From: Streptomyces caelestis
GTDB lineage: Bacteria; Actinomycetota; Actinomycetes; Streptomycetales; Streptomycetaceae
Length of the DNA: 64,000 bases
Direction of reading: 5' to 3'
NCBI RefSeq assembly: GCF_014205255.1
Contig: NZ_JACHNE010000001.1
Span: 4,464,001 to 4,528,000, forward strand
In this document: piece after piece, positions 51,185 through 58,846 of the stretch
Position numbering within the stretch: position 1 is the first letter of the stretch
Layout of the letters: each line of letters starts with the position of its first letter
Program-made: the position numbers and the translations under genes
Notes under the pieces: generated by a model
Told to the model about the DNA's origin: nothing
Databases searched by the model: none
Seen by the model: the letters and a program-made list of their open reading frames with translations, nothing else

Positions 51185-51610
51185 ATGACCCAGGAACCCG
51201 TCTCCCTCGCCCACGCCCTGGCCTCCTTCTCGGAGCAGTGGAGCCCACGCATCGTCACCGCCGTCAACGACTACGACGTCCGCGTCGCGAAGGTCGAGGG
51301 CGAGCACGTCTGGCACGTCCACGACCACACCGACGAGTTCTTCCTCGTCCTCGACGGCGAGCTGCACATCGGCCTGCGCGAGCCGTCCGGCGAGCGCACG
51401 GTCGTGCTCCCCCGGGGCAGCGTCTTCACCGTCCCGCGCGGCACCGAGCACAAGCCGTACGCCCCCGTCCCGACCGCGATCCTCTTGTTCGAACCCACCG
51501 GCACCCTCACGGTCGGCGACCGCCACGACGACGTGCCCGAGCACGTGGACGCCACGACCGGCCACGCGCTGGACCGGCTGTCAGTGCCGGACGACACCCT
51601 GGACGCATGA
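51185..51610 (+). CDS. Cupin-domain protein
   Basis: A 141-residue single cupin. Motif 1 VWHVHDHTDEFFLVLDGEL supplies the metal-binding His residues and Glu, and motif 2 is PRGTEHKPYAPVPTAILLFE. It may be a small dioxygenase or an isomerase. It diverges from the AraC gene and overlaps the start of the broken thioredoxin-like gene. Confidence 0.8.
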   Translation: MTQEPVSLAHALASFSEQWSPRIVTAVNDYDVRVAKVEGEHVWHVHDHTDEFFLVLDGELHIGLREPSGERTVVLPRGSVFTVPRGTEHKPYAPVPTAILLFEPTGTLTVGDRHDDVPEHVDATTGHALDRLSVPDDTLDA

Positions 51611-51663
51611 CCGACACAGCATCCCGACGTGCCCGCGTCCGCGCCCCCGAGCTGACCGGCTAG
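51607..51663 (+). pseudogene. 5' stub of thioredoxin/NHL-repeat gene, cut by an insertion
   Basis: The ATG at 51607 overlaps the cupin stop (ATGA) and reads MTDTASRRARVRAPELTG then a stop. The segment RVRAPELxG is the usual N-terminus of Streptomyces thioredoxin-domain/NHL-repeat proteins, where the sequence normally continues KGGWLNTGG. Here a foreign segment follows directly, and the remainder of the gene is missing from the window. Identification rests on recalled family sequence. Confidence 0.6.
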
Positions 51664-51975
51664 GTGTGCTGTCCCGGGACGTTGGTGACAGGCGACACGC
51701 CTGGAGTGGTCCTTGAACGAGGCGAGGGCCTCTGGGTTCGGTGACGGATCTCGTCGACATCGGGCCGGGGGGGGGTGGGGTGGGCGGGTTGCGGGAGGTG
51801 GCGGCGCCGTTTGTGGTGCCAGGCCCTTCGGGGGGCCCGGCTGCGAGTCTCAGACGTGGACGCGGCGGTTATTGCGTGAGGTCGGCGTGTTCCTGGGTGG
51901 GCTTGCGGCGCGGGATCTCGCGGTGCGCTCGCGGCAGGGTCTGGCTCACGATGCCACCGTGGGCGGCTCGTAAGC

Positions 51976-52711
51976 GGGAGTTGACCGGGGCCTCGTCGGC
52001 GCGGTGGGCCGGCAGCACCACCAAAGCCACTCATGACCAGTGGGCCCTGGCCCGGCGCGGCCAGATGGCGGAGATGGTGTGGCTGCGGGGGCAGATCACG
52101 CGGATCGAGGCGCGGCTGGCGAGTCCGCTGGGCGCCAACGCGAACAAGCGCGAACGGCTGGTACGCGGGTACGGCTCGCGGGTGGAGTGGCACGCCAAGG
52201 CTCGTCGGCTGCACATGCTGAAGGACCGGCTCGCCGGTCTGGAGGCGGACTGGGCGGCGGACCGGGTGCATGTGGTGTGCGGCGGCAAGCAGCTCGCCCG
52301 CCTGCGCCACCACCTGGGCCAGGCCGGGCTGGAGGAGGTGGCCTGGCGGGATCGGTGGCGGGCGGCGCGGATGTTCCTGGCTGCCGCCGGGAGTCCGGCA
52401 AACGCCTCGGCAACGAGACCATCCGCATCACCAGCACCGGGCAGGTCTCGATCAGACTCCCCGCCGCCCTGGGCTACCTGGCCAACGCCCCGCACGGCCG
52501 CTACGTCCTCGACACCACCGTGGAGTTCCAGCACCGGGGCGAGGAATGGGCGGACCGGATCAGCGCGAACAGTGCGGTGGCCTACCGCATCCACCACGAC
52601 CCGGTCCGCCGCCGCTGGTATGTCACCGCCTCTTGGCGGCGTCCAGCTGTCCCGGTCCTGCCGATCGACGCGGCTCTGGCTAACGCGGGCGACCAGCGTG
52701 CCCAACACCGT
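51976..52711 (+). pseudogene. TnpB-related protein remnant, frameshifted and truncated
   Basis: Frame 1 (about 51972-52390) includes WAGSTTKATHDQWALARRGQ and HMLKDRLAGLEADWAADRVH. Frame 2 (about 52390-52711) includes KRLGNETIRITSTGQVSIRL, HGRYVLDTTVEFQHRGEEWA and VAYRIHHDPVRRRWYVTASW. Joining both recreates the N-terminal half of an IS605-type TnpB-related protein. Residues of the catalytic DED region (around VGVDLNADHLA in intact copies) are not found. One small indel explains the frame change. Confidence 0.65.
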
Positions 52712-52731
52712 TCGGAGCACGCGGCTGAGCA

Positions 52732-52753
52732 TGAGCCCTGGCAACAGGGCTCA
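52732..52753 (+). terminator. 9-bp hairpin with GCAA tetraloop
   Basis: TGAGCCCTG and CAGGGCTCA pair perfectly around GCAA, a GNRA loop. It may be the right-end recognition hairpin of an IS605-type element or a terminator for the neighbouring DUF6458 gene, which ends 25 bases downstream. Confidence 0.5.
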
Positions 52754-52777
52754 CTCCCGCTCAGTCTTTAGGAACGG

Positions 52778-53026
52778 TCACACTCCGTACCCGTCGCTGT
52801 AGCCGTCCCGCGTGGGGCGCCGTCCGTCGTCCACGACCGGCGTCGTGGGTGGGACCACCACGCGCCGGCGCCTGGCGATGCTGCTGAACGTCGTGACGCC
52901 GATCAGTCCGACGATCATCAGGATCACGCCGACGAGGTCGAGGTTGACCCCCTGCATGTCCCAGTCGGTCGCGAACGTGAGGATGGCTCCCACGGCGATG
53001 AGGATGATGCATCCGCCGAGGCCCAT
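52778..53026 (-). CDS. DUF6458 small membrane protein
   Basis: An 82-residue protein with two hydrophobic segments (CIILIAVGAILTFAT and LDLVGVILMIVGLIGVTTF) and a basic, disordered C-terminus (RRRRVVVPPTTPV). The ATG at 53024-53026 has GGGAGG 8 bases upstream. The family is common in actinobacteria and has no known function. Confidence 0.8.
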   Translation of the reverse strand: MGLGGCIILIAVGAILTFATDWDMQGVNLDLVGVILMIVGLIGVTTFSSIARRRRVVVPPTTPVVDDGRRPTRDGYSDGYGV

Positions 53027-53112
53027 GAGTGTCGCCTCCCTGTACGGTCCGGTCGTTCCGGTCCGCACACCGGGTACCCCCGAGGGGAACACCCATGCGG
53101 TGATGGCCTGTT

Positions 53113-54462
53113 CTACCTCTCCAGGAACGCCGTCAGCGCGTTCGCCAGGAGGAACGGGTCGTCGGCGCCGCACAGTTCGCGGACGCTGTGCATCGACAGG
53201 ATGGCCACGCCGATGTCGACCGTCTTGATGCCGTGCCGGGCGGCGGTGATCGGTCCGATCGTGGTGCCGCAGGGCATGGAGTTGTTGGAGACGAAGGACT
53301 GGAAGGGCACGTCGGCCGCCTCGCAGGCCGCCGTGAACTCGGCGCGGCCCGAACCGTCCGTGGCGTAGCGGTTGTTGACGTTGACCTTGAGGATCGGACC
53401 GCCGTTGACGCGCGGGTGGTGCGTCGGGTCGTGCCGCTCCGCGTAGTTGGGGTGCACGGCGTGGCCGGTGTCGGAGGACAGGCAGACCGTGCCGGCGAAG
53501 GCGCGGGCCCGGTCCTCGTAGGAGCCGCCGCGGGCGAACACCGAGCGCTCCAGCACGTTGCCGAGCAGCGGTCCGTCCGCGCCGGTGTCCGACTGGGAGC
53601 CGTTCTCCTCGTGGTCGAAGGCGGCCAGGACCGGGATGGAGGCCGGCTCGGACGCGCCGGAGGCCACGGCGGCGAGGGCCGCCGTGCCGGCGTGCACGGA
53701 CAGCAGGTTGTCCATGCGGGGGCCGGCCAGCAGTTCGCGGTCGCGGCCCAGGTAGGCGGGCGGTTCCACGGAGTGCGTCATCAGGTCCCAGCCGGTGACC
53801 TCGCCCGCGGGGATGCCGGCCGTCTCCTCCAGGAAGGCGATCAGGTCGCCGTCGCGCACGTCGCCGCCCAGGCCCCAGACCGGCTGCATGTGCCGCTGCT
53901 TGTCGAGCTTGAGGCCGTCCGCCGTCACCGAGCGGTCCAGATGGATGGCGAGCTGCGGGACGCGCAGCAGCGGGCGGTCGATGTTGACCAGGCGCGTGGA
54001 GCCGTCGCGCAGGGTCAGCCGGCCCGCGAGGCCCAGGTCGCGGTCCAGCCAGGAGTTGAGCAGCGGCCCGCCGTAGATCTCCACGGCCACCTGGCGCCAG
54101 CCGTGCGCCCCGCTGTCGGGGAGCGGCTTGACGCGCAGGTTGGGGGAGTCGGTGTGGGCGCCGACGATCCGGAACGGCGTGTGCGGTGCGGCGCCCTCCG
54201 GCACGTACCAGGCGATGATCGCGCCGCCGCGCAGCACGTACTTGCCGCCGCTCGTCCCTTCCCAGGCGTCCGTCTCGGCGACCTGCCTGAAGCCTGCCTT
54301 CTCCAGCCGTTCGGCAGCTGTGGCCACGGCGTGGTAGGGCGACGGGCTCGCCGCCAGGAAGGTCATGAGGTCGTCGGTGTGGCCGCGGTCGAAGGCAAGA
54401 GGTGCGCGCGAAGCGCTCGCTGCAAGGGTGGCGGCGGGAGACGGGCGGGCTGGTTCGCTCAT
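53113..54462 (-). CDS. M18 family aminopeptidase
   Basis: A 449-residue M18 aminopeptidase. Zinc-ligand regions are GAHTDSPNLRVKP, MDNLLSVHAG and FDHEENGSQSDTGADGPLL, and the C-terminal RHGIKTVDIGVAILSMHSVRE completes the dinuclear site. It probably removes N-terminal acidic or hydrophobic residues in the cytoplasm. It lies downstream of fadE behind a terminator and is transcribed separately. Confidence 0.92.
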   Translation of the reverse strand: MSEPARPSPAATLAASASRAPLAFDRGHTDDLMTFLAASPSPYHAVATAAERLEKAGFRQVAETDAWEGTSGGKYVLRGGAIIAWYVPEGAAPHTPFRIVGAHTDSPNLRVKPLPDSGAHGWRQVAVEIYGGPLLNSWLDRDLGLAGRLTLRDGSTRLVNIDRPLLRVPQLAIHLDRSVTADGLKLDKQRHMQPVWGLGGDVRDGDLIAFLEETAGIPAGEVTGWDLMTHSVEPPAYLGRDRELLAGPRMDNLLSVHAGTAALAAVASGASEPASIPVLAAFDHEENGSQSDTGADGPLLGNVLERSVFARGGSYEDRARAFAGTVCLSSDTGHAVHPNYAERHDPTHHPRVNGGPILKVNVNNRYATDGSGRAEFTAACEAADVPFQSFVSNNSMPCGTTIGPITAARHGIKTVDIGVAILSMHSVRELCGADDPFLLANALTAFLER

Positions 54463-54482
54463 GGTTTCACCTTAGCGACGGA

Positions 54483-54519
54483 CGAGGGCCTGTTCCCCGG
54501 GTAGGGGAACAGGCCCTCG
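54483..54519. terminator. Terminator after FadE gene
   Basis: CGAGGGCCTGTTCCCC and GGGGAACAGGCCCTCG form a 16-bp perfect stem with a GGGTA loop, downstream (on the minus strand) of the acyl-CoA dehydrogenase gene. Confidence 0.88.
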
Positions 54520-54538
54520 AACAGAGGACTCGGCGGGA

Positions 54539-56365
54539 CTAGAACGCGGCCTCGTCCAGCTCCATCAGGTCCAGCTCGACGCCCTCGGCGACCTTGCGGG
54601 CCAGGGTGACGCCCGGCAGGACGTTGGCGGCGAAGAACTTGGCCGCGGCGATCTTGCCGGTGTAGAAGGCCTTGTCCTTGGCGGAGGCGGTCTCCAGCTT
54701 CTCGGCGGCGATCGCGGCGCCCTTGAGCAGCAGGTAGCCGACGACGACGTCACCGGAGGCCATCAGCAGGCGGGTGGTGTTCAGCCCGACCTTGTAGATG
54801 TTCTTGACGTCCTGCTCGGTGGCCGCGAGGTCGGTGAGCATCAGGCCGACGATGGCCTCCAGCTCGACCGCGGCCTTGGCGAGGTGCTCGCGGGCACCGG
54901 CCAGCTCCTCGCCGCCCGTGCCGAGGGCCAGGAACTTCTTGATGTCCTCGGCGAGGGAGTTCAGCGCGGCGCCCTGGTTGCGGACGATCTTCCGGAAGAA
55001 GAAGTCCTGGCCCTGGATCGCCGTGGTGCCCTCGTAGAGGGTGTCGATCTTGGAGTCCCGGATGTACTGCTCGATCGGGTACTCCTGGAGGAAGCCGGAG
55101 CCGCCGAACGTCTGCAGCGACTGGGCGAGCAGCTCGTAGCCCTTCTCGGAGCCGTAGCCCTTGACGATGGGCAGGAGCAGGTCGTTCAGCGCGTGCTCGG
55201 TGGCGGCGTCCTCGCCGGCGGCCTCCTTGATCTGGATCGCGTCCTGGATCGAGGCGGTGTACATCACCAGGGCGCGCATGCCCTCCGCGTACGCCTTCTG
55301 CGTGATCAGCGAGCGGCGCACGTCGGGGTGGTGGGTGATGGTGACCTTCGGCGCGGTCTTGTCCATGAAGTTCGCCAGGTCGGGGCCCTGGACGCGCTCC
55401 TTGGCGTACTCCAGCGCGTTCAGGTAGCCCGTGGACAGCGTGGAGATCGCCTTCGTGCCGACCATCATGCGGGCGAACTCGATGATGCGGAACATCTGGC
55501 GGATGCCGTCGTGCTTGTCGCCGATCAGCCAGCCCTTGGCGGGGTGCTGGTCGCCGAAGGTCATCTCGCAGGTGTTGGAGGCCTTCAGGCCCATCTTGTG
55601 CTCGACGTTCGTGGCGTAGGCGCCGTTGCGCTCGCCCAGCTCGCCGGTCTCGAAGTCGAAGAGGTACTTCGGGACGAGGAAGAGGGACAGGCCCTTGGTG
55701 CCGGGGCCGGCTCCCTCGGGACGCGCGAGCACGTAGTGGAGGATGTTCTCCGACATGTCGTGCTCACCGGACGTGATGAAGCGCTTCACGCCCTCGATGT
55801 GCCAGGAGCCGTCCTCCTGCTGCACGGCCTTGGTGCGGCCGGCGCCCACGTCGGAGCCCGCGTCGGGCTCGGTGAGCACCATCGTGGAGCCCCACTGCTT
55901 CTCCACGGCGATCTTGGCTATGTGCTTCTGGACCTCGTTGCCCTCCTCGAAGAGGATGCCGGCGAAGGCCGGGCCCGAGGAGTACATCCACACGGCCGGG
56001 TTGGCGCCCAGGATGAGCTCGGCGTAGGCCCAGATCAGGGAGCGGGGCGAGGTGGTGCCGCCGATCTCCTCGGGCAGGCCGAGGCGCCAGTACTCGGAGT
56101 CCATGAAGGCCTGGTAGCTCTTCTTGAAGGAGGCCGGGACCGGCGCGGTGTTGGTCTCCGGGTCGAAGACCGGCGGGTTGCGGTCGGCGTCGATGAAGGA
56201 CTCGGCCAGCTCGTTCTCCGAGAGGCGGGTCATCTCCTCCAGGATGCTCTTCGCGGTCTCGACGTCCGTCTCCTCGAACGGGCCGGTGCCGTACACCTTG
56301 TCGCGCCCGAGTACTTCGAAGAGGTTGAACTCGATGTCGCGGAGATTCGACTTGTAGTGCCCCAT
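54539..56365 (-). CDS. fadE: Acyl-CoA dehydrogenase, FadE (long-chain, ~600 residues)
   Basis: A 608-residue acyl-CoA dehydrogenase of the large FadE5-like class. It has MVLTEPDAGSDVGAGRTKA, EGVKRFITSGEH, LQTFGGSGFLQEYPIEQYIR and KIDTLYEGTTAIQGQDF, which supplies the catalytic Glu. A C-terminal extension of about 150 residues is normal for the class. It starts beta-oxidation of long-chain acyl-CoA. The gap upstream contains repeated GTAGC words (see 56436-56455). Confidence 0.92.
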   Translation of the reverse strand: MGHYKSNLRDIEFNLFEVLGRDKVYGTGPFEETDVETAKSILEEMTRLSENELAESFIDADRNPPVFDPETNTAPVPASFKKSYQAFMDSEYWRLGLPEEIGGTTSPRSLIWAYAELILGANPAVWMYSSGPAFAGILFEEGNEVQKHIAKIAVEKQWGSTMVLTEPDAGSDVGAGRTKAVQQEDGSWHIEGVKRFITSGEHDMSENILHYVLARPEGAGPGTKGLSLFLVPKYLFDFETGELGERNGAYATNVEHKMGLKASNTCEMTFGDQHPAKGWLIGDKHDGIRQMFRIIEFARMMVGTKAISTLSTGYLNALEYAKERVQGPDLANFMDKTAPKVTITHHPDVRRSLITQKAYAEGMRALVMYTASIQDAIQIKEAAGEDAATEHALNDLLLPIVKGYGSEKGYELLAQSLQTFGGSGFLQEYPIEQYIRDSKIDTLYEGTTAIQGQDFFFRKIVRNQGAALNSLAEDIKKFLALGTGGEELAGAREHLAKAAVELEAIVGLMLTDLAATEQDVKNIYKVGLNTTRLLMASGDVVVGYLLLKGAAIAAEKLETASAKDKAFYTGKIAAAKFFAANVLPGVTLARKVAEGVELDLMELDEAAF

Positions 56366-56435
56366 GGCGACGGCTCCCGGCTCCCTAGAGAGATCGGCGA
56401 GGCACTGGCTCCTCGCGCTAGTTCACGTACCAACA

Positions 56436-56455
56436 AGTAGCTACGATGATGCTAC
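56436..56455. promoter_or_regulatory. GTAGC inverted and direct repeats upstream of FadE
   Basis: The stretch AAGTAGCTACGATGATGCTA holds GTAGCTAC (self-complementary) and a second GCTAC nearby (GATGCTACCC), about 70-90 bases before the fadE ATG. On the minus strand this reads as two GTAGC direct repeats. It could be a TetR or FadR-type operator. Confidence 0.35.
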
Positions 56456-56499
56456 CCGCCAGTAATAAGACGCAACCCCATCCGGTCATCTGTGACAGG

Positions 56500-57318
56500 T
56501 CACACCGGAACGGTCAAGGTCGCGGTGTAGCCGTCCCCCGTGCTGCCCGCCATCGCCGCCAGCTGCCGCTCGTGCCCGTCGCTGAAGATGCCGTCGTCCT
56601 CCAGGGAGAGGCTGCTCAGGTTCCGCACGCTGGCGTCGTAGCCGTCCGTGGCGTAGACCGCGTCGCAGACGTCCTTCGGGAAGGCGAGCTGCGAGGTGTT
56701 CGTGATCGACGTGGCGGCGGTGGCGTCGGCCAGAGAGCCGTACACCTCGAAGTGGATGTGCGGCCAGCGGCCCGGGTAGCAGCCGGGGAAGACGCTCGTG
56801 AACGTGACCTGGCCCTTCTCGTCCGTCTCCTGGACGCCCCGCAGGTAGTTCTCCTCGGTGACGCCCTCGGAGTACAGGGAGTAGGCGCCGTCCCGGTCGC
56901 AGTGCCACACGTAGACGGCGGCGCCCTGCTTGGGGGTGCCGCAGCCGGAGGCCGCGTCCACCACCGTCAGGGTGATGGTCAGGGGTACGCCCTCGGCGGT
57001 GCCGCCCGCGGAGTCGCCGAAGCTCTGCCTGATGTCGCCGCGGACGACGCCGCTCTCCTTCAGGACGTTCACACCGTTCGAGCCGTCGCCGGGGAAGGGC
57101 CCGGCCGTCTCCTCCGGGATCTCCGCGCACCCGGCGGGCGAGGCCGGGGAGGCAGAGGACGGGGACGCCGTGGGCTTCTCCTCCGTCGTGCAGCCCACCA
57201 GCGGGACCAGGCTCACGCCCGCCATCAGCCGGATCATCCGGCGGCGGGCGAGGACGGGCAGGTCGTAGGAGAGGCCTCTGTCGTGCTCGTGCGGGCCCTC
57301 GTCATGGCGTCCGTTCAT
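56500..57318 (-). CDS. Exported intradiol ring-cleavage dioxygenase
   Basis: A 272-residue protein. An RR signal (LARRRMIRLMAG) with lipobox LVGC (Cys at about 43) suggests Tat export and lipid anchoring. The dioxygenase domain has the iron-binding Tyr in VYVWHCDRDGAYSLYSEG, then CYPGRWPHIHFEVYG with the second Tyr and two His ligands. It would cleave catecholic compounds outside the cell. The class occurs in Streptomyces as secreted ring-cleaving enzymes. It is transcribed separately from fadE. Confidence 0.9.
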   Translation of the reverse strand: MNGRHDEGPHEHDRGLSYDLPVLARRRMIRLMAGVSLVPLVGCTTEEKPTASPSSASPASPAGCAEIPEETAGPFPGDGSNGVNVLKESGVVRGDIRQSFGDSAGGTAEGVPLTITLTVVDAASGCGTPKQGAAVYVWHCDRDGAYSLYSEGVTEENYLRGVQETDEKGQVTFTSVFPGCYPGRWPHIHFEVYGSLADATAATSITNTSQLAFPKDVCDAVYATDGYDASVRNLSSLSLEDDGIFSDGHERQLAAMAGSTGDGYTATLTVPV

Positions 57319-57439
57319 CGTTCGACGCTACGAGCGGCGGACGCCGCGATCCACGTGCCGGGGCTGTCAAGTCGCTGTCGGTTTGCCGGGCCCGCCGTAC
57401 CGGCCCGATCGCCCGGCCGCTCTCGGTACTCTTGCGCTC

Positions 57440-57904
57440 ATGTACGGCTACGACCAGACAGCGGGCCCGCAAGGGCAGTACGCCCCTCCGCAGCAGCCGA
57501 TGTCCGGCGGGTACGGACAGCAGCCGCCGCTGTACCCCGAGCCGTCCCCGCCCTCCCTGACGGACGCGGTGCGCGCGTTCACGACCGGGCAGATGGCCGC
57601 CGAGGACTTCCAGCAGGTCTTCGCGACGTCGAAGGTCTACTGCCCGCGCGGTGACAACCCCGGTTTCCTCGCCCTGCACAACACCCAGCAGCCGGTGATC
57701 CCGATGTTCAGCACGCTCAAGGAGCTGCGCCGGTACGCGGGCAAGGAGTCCAAGTACTTCGTGATCACCGGCGCCGAGGTCCTGGACCTGCTGCCGACCG
57801 GCTACGGCTTCGTGCTGGACATGGAGGGCGAGCACCGCATGGTGTTCGACGCGAAGGCCGTCGAGCAGATGGTCGAGTTCGCGATGCGCCGGATGTATGG
57901 CTAG
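57440..57904 (+). CDS. SseB-domain protein
   Basis: A 154-residue SseB-type protein. The first 35 residues are a Gln/Pro/Gly/Tyr-rich disordered stretch (QTAGPQGQYAPPQQPMSGGY). The SseB domain (LTDAVRAFTTGQMAAEDFQQ, YCPRGDNPGFLAL, MFSTLKELRRYAGKESKYFV) follows. Function is unclear in actinobacteria. The ATG at 57440 is preceded by TACTCT, so the message is probably leaderless. Confidence 0.82.
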   Translation: MYGYDQTAGPQGQYAPPQQPMSGGYGQQPPLYPEPSPPSLTDAVRAFTTGQMAAEDFQQVFATSKVYCPRGDNPGFLALHNTQQPVIPMFSTLKELRRYAGKESKYFVITGAEVLDLLPTGYGFVLDMEGEHRMVFDAKAVEQMVEFAMRRMYG

Positions 57905-57960
57905 ACGCCATTGCTCCGCAGACGGCTAGCCGCCCTTCCCCTCGCGGACGGCGGCCACCC

Positions 57961-58704
57961 CTACGTCGACTGCGGCAGGCGCAGCGCCAGGCCGTCCAGG
58001 ACGACGTCCAGGCCGTAGGCGAACTTGTCGTCGCGGAGCCGGGCGGGGTCGGCGGCCTGGGCGGCGGTCGTGGCTTCGGCGGCCGCCAGGTGGTCGTAGC
58101 CGGAAGAGACCTGCCGTGCCGTGGGCAGCAGCCGGGCGACGAACTGGGACTCGGTCTCGCCGGAACGGGCGACCGTGGTGAGCCAGGCGGCCTCGGTGGT
58201 GGACATGCCGATGACGTACGAGAAGACGGCGTCGATCGCACGGCTCGGCTCGGGGAACCCCGCCGCGGTGAACAGGGCCGCGAGGCGCTCGGAGAAGTTC
58301 ATGTAGTTGGGGCCGAGGTAGGCGAGCCCCGCCTGGCCCAGGACGAGGGTCAGCCAGGGGTGCCGTAGCGCCGTCGTACGGAAGGACCCCGCGGCCTCCG
58401 TCACCGCCGCGCGCCAGTCGGGGCTGTCGGCCGGCGGGACGTGGATCTCGGCGGCGACCTCGTCCACCGCGAGCTCCATCAGCTCGTCCTTCGTGGCGAC
58501 GTGCCGGTACAGCGAGGTCGCGCCGGCGTTCAGACGGGCGCCGAGCTTGCGCATGCTGAGCGCCTCGACGCCGTCCGCGTCCAGCATCGTGATCGCCTCG
58601 CGGACGATCGCCTCGCGGCTGAGCGCGGGCTGGTCGGCGCGGCGCTGCTCGCGGGCCCATACGGACGGGATCGGGTTCGTGTCCGTCGTCTTGCTCCGGC
58701 TCAT
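57961..58704 (-). CDS. TetR-family repressor of MFS exporter
   Basis: A 247-residue TetR protein with a TetR_C_1 (TetR/ActII-like) ligand domain. The HTH is IVREAITMLDADGVEALSMR and GAGATSLYRHVATKDEL-like (NAGATSLYRHVATKDELMEL). The ATG at 58702-58704 follows AGGAGGAG; an earlier ATG would begin inside that leader. It diverges from the DHA2 exporter across a strong inverted repeat, the usual drug-inducible pair. Confidence 0.9.
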   Translation of the reverse strand: MSRSKTTDTNPIPSVWAREQRRADQPALSREAIVREAITMLDADGVEALSMRKLGARLNAGATSLYRHVATKDELMELAVDEVAAEIHVPPADSPDWRAAVTEAAGSFRTTALRHPWLTLVLGQAGLAYLGPNYMNFSERLAALFTAAGFPEPSRAIDAVFSYVIGMSTTEAAWLTTVARSGETESQFVARLLPTARQVSSGYDHLAAAEATTAAQAADPARLRDDKFAYGLDVVLDGLALRLPQST

Positions 58705-58776
58705 CGGCTCCTCCTGCTGGACCTTCGGCATCCTCGTGCGAACAGCGTGCGCAGTCAGCGTACAGAACTCAAGGGT

Positions 58777-58812
58777 TGCGCACACTGTTCCATGATGCGT
58801 ACAGTGTGCGCA
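58777..58812. promoter_or_regulatory. TetR operator between repressor and exporter
   Basis: TGCGCACACTGT (58777-58788) and ACAGTGTGCGCA (58801-58812) are perfect 12-bp inverted arms around 12 bases. Within it TGCGTACAGTGTGCGCA is itself nearly palindromic. The site lies 34 bases before the exporter ATG and 73 bases before the repressor ATG. Confidence 0.7.
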
Positions 58813-58846
58813 TCGAAGGAACGGTGTTCGCAGGAGGGGAACTGAC

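Larger units (their letters stand above)
51664..52753 (+). mobile_element. Decayed IS200/IS605-type element (TnpB-related remnant)
   Basis: The segment runs from the truncated thioredoxin/NHL gene to a terminal hairpin. The frame beginning RKRELTGASSARWAGSTTKA resembles the N-terminal half of TnpB-related accessory proteins. It changes frame near 52385-52395 and continues as ESGKRLGNETIRITSTGQVS to WYVTASW. The RuvC-like catalytic half is absent, so it cannot be active. The 51664-51975 part shows only degraded low-complexity frames. Confidence 0.6.

Noticed and set aside
51741..52802. Single intact 353-residue gene in the TnpB-like region
   Set aside because: Family-like sequence switches frame near 52390, so the apparent gene joins real and nonsense sequence.
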